From the NCBI GenBank assembly GCA_039654915.1, contig CM077597.1, forward strand, positions 34,260,001 to 34,324,000: a stretch of 64,000 nucleotides of DNA, written 5' to 3'. The position numbers and the translations under genes are program-made. Shown here in pieces: positions 21,687 to 32,500 of the stretch. The DNA is from Aquilaria yunnanensis. Its lineage: Eukaryota; Streptophyta; Magnoliopsida; Malvales; Thymelaeaceae. Within the stretch, counting starts at the first letter, position 1. Every line of letters starts with the position of its first letter. The notes under the pieces were generated by a model. That model was not told the origin of the DNA. It ran no database searches and saw only the letters and a program-made list of their open reading frames with translations.

Positions 21687-22034
21687 ATGGCAGAACAAGT
21701 CAAGGGACGTCTCACTGATATCGAGTCAAAGATAGAGGGCGTGTCTGAACAGATGAAGCATCTGATGGAGCTGATCAAGGGGAAAACAGTGCAAACCCTC
21801 ATCAAAGACGCACAAGATCCGACCTATCCTCCCAGATTCACTCAACAACGAGTCTCAGTTCAAGAGAAGCTCTTTCACGACTCAGGCCCATCTGATGACA
21901 TTCATCCAATTTTCAAAGAAAAAAAGCAGTTGTTTAAAGAAGAAGAAGATACTCAAAAACTGAAGACCATAGAGAAGAGACTTCAGGCCATTGAAGGTTC
22001 AACAATTGATCGATTCCAAATTGCTAGATCCTGA
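21687..22034 (+). pseudogene. gag: N-terminal gag fragment of element B
   Basis: A 115-codon frame starts MAEQVKGRLTDIES and has a heptad pattern (about residues 1-35) followed by a linker and the block KRLQAIEG. This layout matches the start of Gag in Ogre-type elements, where that block leads into the core gag domain. Here the frame ends in TGA at 22032-22034 and everything downstream of the N-terminal region is missing. With no protease or pol in the rest of B, it is a relic. Whether this short protein is still made is unknown. Confidence 0.7.
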
Positions 22035-24344
22035 TGTGATTGGTAGTTGAAAGTGAAGATTTTGAGCTCGAATCACATTGATTTTGGAAGGGCTCCAGGT
22101 TAGATCCAACCTGGCAGTTCGCACACACTTTTGAATGACATGGAATCCTTTGAGTAAACTTGTATCTTTGAGAGCTTGCCAAAGTGATTTAATAGTAAAA
22201 ATCTCCTAGATTTAGTCCAGAATCTAGGGTGTAGTCTTTGTTAAATGGACACCTATTATTCTTTTCTTGTCCAATAAGAAGATGTAATATGTGCATTTCA
22301 CCACTTTTTACCAAAGATTTCACTTTTTACATCTATCTCACACTCTTTTCCATAACACTATTCATTATACCACATTGTAATCATGTTTCTCTTTCATAAA
22401 CGTGACAATGCTACTTGTGGGTGGAAATGAAAGTTAAGGAAGATTTGATGGTAGTGATCTTAAAAGTGCTGCCAAATCTAGTAAGAAGGATCTCAAATGT
22501 TGCACCTCAACTCTCAAAAGGAAGTGGTTATCAGCATCCTTGTAAGAAGTCTTGGGTTACCTTTCAAAGAAGGTAGCTCTCATATTAAATGGCTTGGGTG
22601 GCCTCCCAATTCTCATTAATGCTCAACATAAGAAAGTTTCTTAGTTCTCCGTAACACAAATTCCAAAAAGGAAGAAGTTCATCCCTTCCATCAAAAGGCA
22701 ACAAGGGAAAATTCAAAAGAAAGAAAAAACTAAGAGCAAGCATTAGCAAGTAAGGCCACTTGAGTCATCTCACTTCAAGAGGGCTATCAAGCACGTCACA
22801 ATCATAGCTCACAAAAGAAAAAAGAACAAGGAAAAATGGCTCAAGTTAAAGCAAAAGAAAGAAAAAAAATGAAAAAAAAAAAGAAAAAGAAAAGTGAGCT
22901 ATGGATTCTAGACTGAAAACCTGCAAAGGCGGTTTAGAAGATGGAAGCAACATTCAAAGCAAGAGTATATATAGATTACGAGAGTTGGAGGGCAACAGAT
23001 GAGGTCTAACTTTCTGGAAAAGGTAGCAAGTTTGAGGTCGTCGCTATTAAGTTTTTCAAGGCAATCAGATCTGCTCACGAGTGGCATTAAAAGACCCTTC
23101 TTTCACACCACTCAAACTTAACTTTCCTCAACCTAACATTTGCCTCTCGATATCATTCTCATTCAGTTAAAAAGCTATCATTGTGAAACCTGTTTCTACC
23201 TTTTTGCCTTGTACATTTTATGTCTTTGAGTTGGAAAGGGGAAGAATAACAGGACATTTTAATCAAATACAAAGACCGTAAGTTATTTTGTCAAGCTTTG
23301 CAAATTGATGAAAGTTTTTCTTTAAGGCCAAACCATTATTCATTAATGTGTGTGGACTTAAAAGTGAAGAGATAGCTTGAGACTTTCTTTAAGAAGATGT
23401 GGTTCTTGCAAGAGAAATTCACGATCAAGTGCCATCACGAAAGGTCTAGAAATGCATGATCTTTATAAATCAAAGGGAGATGATACCATCATCCACATAG
23501 ACACCATATTCAGGGGGCAAAGTAGTCTCTACGGAGTGCAAGGAGAGCACTACCAGCAAAGAAGTTCAATAGACAAGGGGGCAAGTTTTATGGATCAGAA
23601 ATTGAGTCTAAGGAAAAGCAATCATACGATAACATGGGGATGAGCAAACGCCAGCACGGCCACAAGAAAAGGAAAGGGGCAAAGAGACATTGAAAGTTGA
23701 GCCTTCAGATGGTATGAAATCCATGATGAGGTAAGGAGGAGTTCAAAATGACTCACGGAAAAGAATCACAAAAGGTTTCATTAAAGCTTGGTGCAAATAG
23801 CTAATGGGAAATTCATTCCAAGCACGTCAAAGGGGATACATTTTGGACAAGGGAAAAAAAAGGAGTGTTTCAATCACATCTGCCAAGAGTTAGAGGCTAC
23901 AATTTCTCGATATCATCTGAGTGAAGAAAGTTTTACGGTATAAGCCAAACCGAGGTTCTAAATGAGAAGGGTTTCTCTACCTCGTCACATTCAAAGGAAA
24001 GCTAAACTGAGCTTCCAAAGATATGGTAACTCTCTTCCTCGTAACTTGGTTTGAACTGAAGTTAAATGGGAAAAGTTTCTCTACATCATCACACTCACTG
24101 CAAGGTTAAAGTAAGTTTTCAATGATCAAAATCTAGGCAAGTTTTCACCATCAAAGAAATCATGGTCTATTTTCATAATGGGAGGCAAACTTGAGAGGTG
24201 GGCATCCAGGAGTTGTCATACGATTTTTCAAAATGATTTTCATCTTGGATGGCTACTCTCAAAGCTCATTTCAAGACATTTGCAAGATATTTTTAAGGTA
24301 TCTCGAGACACTTTCAACTCTTAAGGTTTCTCGTTGGACAAGTT
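22035..24344. other. Noncoding interior of element B
   Basis: No frame resembling a known domain. The sequence is purine-rich in places (A-rich run near 22840-22900). From about 23930 it holds units with short inverted arms such as GAGAA-GGG-TTTCTC and the phrase TTTCTCTACCTC. These recur at 25155-25330 and in the array before the 3' LTR. Confidence 0.6.
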
Positions 24345-25080
24345 TTCATTTTTAAGATTCACTTATTTTGTGGAATCTTCAGCCTTTTGAAATTCACTCA
24401 TTTTGTGGAATTTCACTTTAAAGATTCACTCATTTCGTGGAATCTTTAACTTTTTGAAATTCACTCGTTTTGTGGAATTTCTCACTTTTAAGATTCACTC
24501 ATTTTGTGGAATTTTTAGCTTTTTGAAATTCACTCTTTTTGTGGAATTTCCCACTTTCAAAGATTCACTCATTTCGTGGAATCTTCAGCTTTTTGAAATT
24601 CACTCATTTTGTGGAATTTCCCACTTTCAAGATTCACTCATTTTGTGGAATCTTCAGCTTTTTGAAATTCACTTGTTTTGTGGAATTTCTCACTCTCAAG
24701 ATTCACTCATTTTGTGGAATCTTCAGCTTTTTGAAATTCACTCGTTTTGTGGAATTTCTCACTCTCAAGATTCACTTATTTCGTGGAATCTTCAGCCTTT
24801 TGAAATTCACTCGTTTTGTGGAATTTCTCACTTTCAAGATTCACTCATTTCGTGGAATCTTCAGCCTTTTGAAATTCACTCATTTTGTGGAATTTCTCAC
24901 TTTCAAGATTCACTCATTTTGTGGAATCTTCGACCTTTTGAAATTCACTCGTTTTGTGAAATTTCATACTTTAAGATTCACTCATTTCGTGAAATCTTTG
25001 GCTTTCTCAAAATTCACTCATGTCATAGAATTTCAAATTTTGAATTCACCCATTTTGAAAATTCACACTTTTGATGAAAT
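24345..25080 (+). repeat. 69-bp tandem array made of two alternating hairpins
   Basis: About ten units with a 69-bp period (for example starts at 24837 and 24906). Each unit holds two hairpins with nearly the same 12-nt loop (ACTCATTTTGTG): one with arms AAGATTC and GAATCTT, one with arms GAAATTC and GAATTTC. The period is a multiple of three and the units lack stops in two frames, which explains chance frames of 223 and 195 codons (24403-25074, 24539-25126). These frames encode only repeats of the kind IHSFCGI and match no protein family I know. Confidence 0.92.
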
Positions 25081-25345
25081 TATTCTAAGTTTGGTTGTTT
25101 TTTTAGAAATTTTTTTATTGAGATAACAAGGGGGCTTCCTATATCTCAATACCAAAGCTAAACTGAGGCTCCAAAGAGAAAGTAATTCTCTTCCTCATGA
25201 TTCAAGTCAAACAGAGGTTTTTAAATGAAAAAGGTTTCTCTACCTCATCACATCTAAAATAAGGATAATCCAAGTTTTCAAAAGCAAAGTCATTCTTTTT
25301 CTCATAGTATAGGATAATTCAGAGGTGGTAAAGAGTCAAGGTGCT
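25081..25345. other. Noncoding interior of B up to the C insertion
   Basis: Degenerate continuation of the repeats. 25155-25260 resembles 23940-24115 (TTTCTCTACCTCATCACAT, CCAAAGAGAAAGTAATTC). 25325-25345 is the first part of a 42-bp repeat unit that resumes after element C at 35823. Confidence 0.6.
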
Positions 25346-26112
25346 TGATGCCGGTCAGCATCTTTGTGGAGCGACATTGAGACTTGTAGAGGGACTTCTT
25401 GAGAGGGAGACCGCCTGGAGTCCCAAACTGCCCAGGGGAGCGCGCCTGAAAAGCTCAGAAGAGAGGCTTAGGAGGTCCCCGGGGTGTGTTTCCGGGGAGG
25501 AGCCTCCGACACCCAAGTCAGTGTCCTGAAAGAAAATAAGGGAGGAGCACTGAAAAGTAGAACGGCCTTGCCTGTTTGTGTTTTCTCAAGGAGAGGAGTC
25601 TGCTCAAGGATCGATCCCTTGCTCAGGTTTATTTCCTGGTATTTATAGGAGTCTTCAGCCCGTTCAGATCATGACACGTGTTCGGTCAGATCTTTCTTGA
25701 ATTTCTGGGCGTAGGGGACAAGTAGCCGGTGGCAGGTTTCTTGAGCCTTGAACCGAGACAGGTCATGATGGGACCTGGATGGCGTCGGTGTGTCAGACCG
25801 CCATTTGGGGCGGCCTGTAACGTCTGTGGGCGACATGTCAGAGGCTCCTTAAATGCTCATGTCATACTCCCGAAGTCCGTGGACGAGGTCGTCCTCTGGC
25901 GCGGACGATGCCCCTTCGGGAAATATGCCCATAGTTCGGGGAGTTCCCTGATTCAGGGTTCCGCCTTCAGGGAGATCCTCTTCGGCTTGCAATAGCTGAT
26001 TCTCCATCTCCGAAGATGATCTGTTTAGTACCTCGGGGGGGCTAATAGTATCCTCGCGTTGCCTGACGCTCCGAGTTCGGGTCAGATAGAGGCGATAGCC
26101 CTTCGGCTATCA
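25346..26112 (-). repeat. 3' LTR of element C (left copy)
   Basis: 767 bp. Read on the minus strand it starts TGATAGCC and ends in GGCATCA. The first bases form a hairpin with arms GATAGCC and GGCTATC. A G-box CACGTG is at 25675-25680 and the TATA (plus-strand TATTTATA) at 25640-25647. Confidence 0.94.
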
Positions 26113-26126
26113 CATGCCCCCCTTTG
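26113..26126 (-). other. Polypurine tract of element C
   Basis: On the minus strand AAAGGGGGGCATG directly precedes the 3' LTR. It matches the tract of D in place and form. Confidence 0.8.
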
Positions 26127-26487
26127 GAAAGCCGAAGTTGAGACTTCGGTTTGCAGTCTTTTCGAGGATGCTCTTTGGGAGTTTTTTGGGAGTAAAACCT
26201 GTGCCGAAGGTACACCTTTTGCCCGAAGATATGGGCTGTTCGGCCATAGGCTGTCTTTTGGTGTCTTTGAGGCAACGTACTTCTTTCCTTTTTCCTTTTG
26301 CAGGTCTGTGCAACGTCGCGTCTCATGTCCAGGCGTATCAGTCTGGAGCGGCGTGTCCCCTATTTTTGCGCAGCGGCTGACACGTGGCACACTGTCATTA
26401 GAGGAGAGTCGCGTCGGTTACAGAGGGCGCATCTTTTCGGGCGCAGAAAACATTTATGGTGACTGTTCGCCTTCAAGGGGTACTTAT

Positions 26488-26524
26488 GACGCCGGTTCGT
26501 CTACCCACCTTCGGCCTATATATA
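26488..26524 (+). promoter_or_regulatory. Putative own promoter of the C antisense gene
   Basis: GACGCCGGTTCG near 26488 is followed by TATATATA at 26517-26524. The same block, order and spacing occur in D on the minus strand (12632-12593). The ATG of the gene follows at 26777. Confidence 0.68.
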
Positions 26525-26776
26525 GCCCATTCCACAATAAGTTCCTTTTTTGGTTTTGCTTCTACTCTTTTCCCTGCTTGCAACTGTTTTTTCCCCTGCT
26601 TTCCGCGGCGGTGCTGTTTGACAGAGTTTTTTCCGGCAATCTTTCACAACGGCGACTTCAAACCCAGATTTTGGCAAGTCATTTGGTGGGTTTTTGATTT
26701 CCAGAATCCTCTGATTTTTAGAGTTTTTCCGGAAGTTGTTTTCTTTCCTTCTTTTCAAACTCGTTTCTTAGCCAAC

Positions 26777-28981
26777 ATGCCTGTTCCCGAGAGCTGGCAA
26801 CCCATTTTGTCTCACCCTTGCTGCACCACCCCCAAAAAACTAGAAAAATGGAAGAAAAAGTTCTTTCTTCCTTCGTATACCATTATGAGGTTGCCACATT
26901 CTGAACAATTTTTCTTTTCGAACCGTAGTAATGAGGTTACCGTTTTCCAAGCCCAACTGAAGGCCGGACTTTGGTACCCTCCTCCGAAGATGATTTGCGA
27001 CTTCTGCCAATTCCATGGCATTGCCGTAAATCAACTTCCGCCGAACTCGTACTGCTATTTTAACGCCTTCATCTGCATGTGTGGCGTCTTCGGGATAGAA
27101 CCCCACTTTGTTATTTTTATGCAGTACTACAAGCTTTTCGTGGTCCCGAAGGGTGGCTTTTATTTCATGCTACCTCGGGGATCCGGGAGCAAAAAATATA
27201 TGTTCACCTTTGCCACCATGGACAGCTGGCGAGGGTGGCAACAAAAATTTTTCTTTCTGAAGATGGAGGAGGCCTGGTCGCATGTTCCGACCAAGTGGGC
27301 TCAGGGAAAGCTGGAGATGGACGTTGTAGATCCGAAGATAATGCTAATTCCGGAGTTGGCTTCTGTCTTTGCGGACTTCGACGGACGTATCCGGGCTGTC
27401 TCCGACTGGGGTCCCGAGGTCCCTTCGCACTCTCTCTACCCCTTCCCCATCAATTGGAGGTTGATGACCGAGGAGGTCCTTTGGGAGTTAGGGGTAGTGA
27501 AGGAGCACGAAACGGACCTCGACATGTCGGCTCCTGCCATCGCTGGGAAGGATTCCTGGCTGGTGCCACTCCTTCGGGAGGAAATTACTTACGAAACTTT
27601 CTTCGAGAGTAAGTTATCTCCGACTCCCTTTGTTATGGTTTTCATCTTGGACTCACGCTGATATCTTCTTTCTTTTCCAGAGATGGGCGACGGCACTGCT
27701 GCCTTATACAAATCCCTTTTCACTGGCCAAGTTGAGAAGGGTGAGCAGACAAAGAAGGCTGCTTCCCGAAGGCGGAAAGCGACTGGGGCTGGGCCTTCAG
27801 CCAAACGGGCGAAGAAGACTATTCCCCCTCCTCATTCGGAAATTCTGGAGAAGGTAAGCGGGGAGCCCGAGGTTGCTGCCATTCCGCCGCCCGAGGTCGA
27901 TGCCGACGTCCCCCCGACCGACGTCCATCCTCGGAGCCCTACCTCGTCGCAGGCCCTTCTGGATGCCGTGGTAGAGGTTCCTTCTGCCGAGGAGTGGCGT
28001 AAATGCAAAGGCAAGGGGATCTCCACCGATGAGGCCCCGAACTCTGGCGATGACGTCGTCGAGGTGCTGCCAGGTTCGCTTTCTCAGGCAAAGTGTGATG
28101 TCTTTACTTTTTGAATTTTGGGATGTACTTGTCTTGACCAACTTCTTGTTTTTGCCGTGCAGGGGAGTCACTTACTTCGAGTTGGGCGGCCAAACACGCC
28201 CGGAAGCGAGCCCTCCGTGACGCTAAAGTCCCGCAAGGGAAGATCTCGAAGGAGCCTTTCTAGCATTTACGGAGGACATGAATTTGTACTCTGGAGACTG
28301 CCAGCAAATGGCCAAAGAGATCTCGAAGGGGATGCTTACTGAGGCCTCCTTTAGGGCCATTCTGGAAGCTCATCTGGGCGATGACTCGCTCGTAGCGAAG
28401 GTTTCCGAGCACGCTGCCCAGGTATGCTTCACGCCTATCTTTTTTCCCTTCAATTTTTTCTAAGTGTTTGGCTTTCTCTTTGTCTTACTGACCTCGCCTT
28501 TAACCCTTTGCAGCTGCTGGGGTACGCCGGCTACCTCAGAGTTCGGGTAGCCAGGCAGACGGCATTCCGAGCCTCGACCTTAGAGGTTATTGAAAAAACT
28601 AAGGCCATGTGCTCGGAATTGGCTACCAAGAACCTGCAGCTGGCTGATGCTGCAGAGAAGGAGGTTGCTGCCCTTCGGGGGGAGTTCCAGAAGGAAAAAG
28701 AAGAACTTTTGAAGGACTTATCCCAGAAGATTTCTAACCTCGGCTCCCAGGTGGCGGAGCTGATTTCGGCAAACGAGGCGCATCTAAAGGAGAAGTCAGA
28801 ATCTGAGGCTCTCTTGGCGAAGGCGCTTGCTGAGAAGGCCGAGCTCCAAGCCGAGGTCGATTCTTTGAAGAAGGAGCCGAAGAAGAAGAAGATGAAGGCA
28901 CTGAAGAAGGAGGTCACGGATCTGTTGAATGATCTTGAGGAACTTGAGGTCGAGAAGGACAAGTCTGACCAGATGGCCTAG
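26777..28981 (+). pseudogene. Spliced antisense gene of element C (Transposase_28-like plus coiled coil), broken
   Basis: Exons inferred at 26777-27608, 27681-28073, 28163-28421 and 28514-28981, with GT-AG introns of 72, 89 and 92 nt at the same positions as in D. Exon 1 is 832 nt in both copies and encodes the same Transposase_28-like domain (FQAQLKAGLWYPPP, NQLPPNSYCYFNAF). Exon 4 encodes the coiled coil. The gene is broken in exon 3: it is 259 nt instead of 260, with a lost base and a TGG-to-TAG change near 28262. A second stop is at 28979-28981, where D has Lys. Beyond it the old frame continues for 73 codons to a stop at 29198-29200. The gene lies tail-to-tail with pol. The product is unknown; a nuclear or DNA-binding accessory role is only a guess from basic and coiled-coil parts. 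Confidence 0.8.
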
Positions 28982-29587
28982 GTCGCTTTCCAGGACGGGT
29001 TTTGGCTCGCTCGGCACCAAGTTCTTCAGAGGTTCCCAGATCTGGACCTCTCTTTCTTGGAGGCTCTAAACATTCCCGAGGGGCCTCGGTGGTCCTGGTC
29101 CAAGATTGAGAATCTGAACTTGCCTTCTTCTATCTCGGCGCCAAAGGTGGTGGACAAGGACGTAAGGGCTAATGGCTCTCGGGACGCCGAGATTCCTTAG
29201 TTTGTTCTAGGACTCCTTGCCTTTTTCTTCTTCTTTTGGTACTTCTCATTCTCTGTAAGCCGATTCACCTTAATGAAGATTTTTTTTGGCTAAGTCTTTT
29301 TGCGAGTTGTTTCGTTCTCCTCTTTGTCCCGGACATGATCGCTCAAGGGACTTCGGAAAATCATATTTGTGCTTATTTCGGCGAGCACCTTCGCGAGATT
29401 TCTTGTTTCCCATTTTTCCCGAACGTGATCGCTCAAGGGACTTCGGGAAATCGTATCTGCACTTATTACGGCAAACGCCTTTGCGGAATTCTAGCTTGTA
29501 CACTTTTTATACTTAAGAATTTTTCTAAGAAACTTCTGTACTTAGCATATTTTCCAAATTTGTACAACACAATTCTTCCGCGAAACC
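28982..29587. other. Tail-to-tail spacer of C with an 89-bp duplication
   Basis: 28982-29200 is the relict C-terminal tail of the antisense gene. 29332-29509 holds two copies of an 89-bp unit (starts 29332 and 29421) sharing GATCGCTCAAGGGACTTCGG. The rest has no coding content. The ends of pol and of the antisense gene converge here. Confidence 0.7.
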
Positions 29588-32500
29588 TTAAGCATAAAAT
29601 TTTTTCAAGGTATCTGAATGCCAGGTATTTTTTAATTCTACGCCTTTGACGTCGCTGAGTTTGTACACGCCTTTTCGTACTTCGGCAAGAACCAGATAAG
29701 GTCCTTCCCAATTTGCATGAAGTACTCCGTGGGAGGGCCTTCGGGGTATAAAGTCAGCCTTTCGGAGAACGAGGTCTCCTTTCTTGATTCCCTTTGGCCT
29801 GGCTCGTAAGTTTATAACCGCGGCCACTCTTTGCTGAAAAGCTTTTCTTCTCAGCTCAACTATTTCTCTGTGTTCGCTGACACGGTCAAGCTTGGTTCTT
29901 AAGCCGAGGTCATTTCCACTTTCATCGAATACTTGTGTACCTGTACCGACGGTCGCACGACTTCGATCGGGATGATGGCCTCTGTACCGAAGACGAGTGA
30001 AAAGGGGGTTTCCCCTGTGGCTCTTCGGGGTGTAGTTCGGTAACTCCATAACACGCTTTGGAGCTCTCCCGGCCATTTCCCCTTTGCTTCCCCCAGTCTC
30101 TTTTTTAGACCATCTTTTATGGTCCTGTTAGATACTTCTATCTGCCCGTTGCTTTGGGGATGAGCTTCTGGGGCGAACTGCATTTTTGTTCCGAGGTCAC
30201 TGATGAATTCCTGGAATCCTTTATCTGCGAACTGGGACCCATTATTAGCTACAAGTACCTTTGGTATGCCGGATCTGCATACAATGTTTTTATATACGAA
30301 CTTCTGCACTTCCTTTGCCGAGATGGTCGCCAGGGGTTCTGCCTCGACCCATTTGGAGAAATAGTCTACTGCTACCACGCAGAATTTTACGCCTCCAGGG
30401 GCTGTTGGGAGCGGCCCAATGAGGTATATGCCCCAGACTGTGAAGGGCCAAGGATAATCAGCCGAAGTCACCAATTCCGAGGGTCTCCTCTGGATATTTG
30501 CGTGTCTTTGGCAATTACCACATTTTCGGACAAACTGCCTAGCATCCTTTCTCAGGGTGGGCCAAAAGTATCCTTGGCGAAGTATTACTGCTGTAAGGGC
30601 GTCGATTCCGATGTGCGAACCACAAGCGCCTTCGTGTACTTCTCCGAGGATCATTTTAGTATCCTCTTCGCCAACACACCTCTGCAGTGGATTTGCATAT
30701 CCCTGCCGATATAATTCTTCGCCAATTAGGAAGAATCGGCCAGAGCGTCTTCGGATTTTGGCAGCTTCACTGGGGTCTTCGGGGAGCGTATTGTCGGCGA
30801 GATATCTTTTTATCGGGTCTTTCCAGCCTTTTCCAGAAGTTGATATGCCCAGCACTGTGATGCTCAGGTGGCTTAGCACCTCGGTGCATGCTTTTGATTT
30901 TGCTAGGCAATCTGCCTCGGCATTACCTCGCCGAGGCACGTTTTCGATCCGTATGGTGTCGAACTCCCGGATGAGTTTTGCCACCAATTCATGGTATTTT
31001 GCCAAGGTTGGGTCCTTTGCCCCGTAGTCTCCTGCCATTTGTCGTACTACCAGCTGGGAATCACTGTGGGCTTTCAAGTTTCTTATGCCAATTTTTCTGG
31101 CCAGGCGCAATCCTGCTATGAGGGCTTCATACTCCGCCATATTGTTAGTGACGTTAAAGCCGAACTTGATAGCCTTCATCACTTCTAGGCCTTCAGGACC
31201 CCTAATGATTATGCCAGCTCCCTAGTGTTCGGACCCCGAGGCTCCGTCAACATGCAAGGTCCATTCGGGCTCACCATCGACTGGATTCGGATGGCTATCC
31301 TCGGTGGTGGGTACTTCGGCGATGAAATCTGCCAGTGCTTGAGCTTTTATGGCTTTCCGAGGTTTATAAGTGATGTCGTGTTCGCCAAGCTCTATGCACC
31401 ACTTGGAGAGCCTTCCGGAATGATCAACCTTTCTCATGACATCCCGTAGTGGTAGACTACTTCGAACGATGATAGGGTGAGCCTGAAAGTATGGTCGTAG
31501 CCTTCTCCCTACCAGCACCAAGGCGTATATAGCTTTTTGCAACAAAGGATACCTGATTTCGGCTCCATGCAGGGATTTGCTTACGTAGTAGACCGGCCAT
31601 TGCTTCGGCCCCTCTTATTTCACAAGGACCGAGCTCACAGCCTTTTCTGTGACAGCGAGGTATAACACAAGGGGCTCTCCCTCGCGAGGTTGTCGAAGAG
31701 TGGGTAGGCTGGCTAAGTAGATTTTGAGTTCTTCCCAGGCCTTTTGGCAGTCTTCATTCCAAGGATGATCATTATTTCCGAGGTTGTTTTCCTCTTTTGT
31801 TGCCTTAGTGAGGACCTTGAAGAATGGTCGACACCTGTCTCCATACCTGGAAATAAACCTGCTAAGAGAGGTTATCCTTCCGGTGAGTCTCTGCACATCC
31901 TTTATTGTAGCAGGAGTTCGGAACTCGAGTAGAGCCTTGATTTTTTCTGGGTTAGCATCAATGCCTCTTTCTGATACCATGTACCCAAGGAATTTTCCCG
32001 AGGTCACTCCGAAGATGCACTTTTCGGGATTGAGACGGATCCCGAAGGCTCTGAGCTGGTGGAAAGTTTCCTTTAGATCTGCGACGTGGTCGTCAGGCAG
32101 CTTGCTTTTGACTATCATATCGTTGACATACACTTCCATGTTTCTCCTTATTTGGTCGTTAAAGACCTTGCTCATCAACCTCTGGTAGGTGGCTCCTGCG
32201 TTTTTAAGGCCAAAGGGCATTCTGGCGTAGCAGTATGTTCCTCCCTCGGTGATGAAGGCAGTTTTTTCCTCATCTTCGGGGTCCATCCTTATTTGATGAT
32301 ACCCACTGAAGGCGTCTAAGAAACTTAGGAGCCCGTATTCAGTAGTTGAGTCTACCAATTGGTCTATCGGTGGGAGGGGGTATGAGTCTTTTGGGCAAGC
32401 ATCGTTCAAGTTTCTGAAGTCGATGCACATCCGGAGCTTACTGCTTCCTTCTTTTGTGGCAATAACAACATTGCTCAACCATTCGGGGTATTTGACCTCC

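Noticed and set aside
24403..25126. Two long open frames (223 and 195 codons) with repeated IHSFCGI-type residues, possible novel repeat protein
   Set aside because: They arise because a 69-bp noncoding tandem array has a period divisible by three and units without stops. Two frames are open at once, there is no domain, and the DNA pattern is better explained by hairpins.
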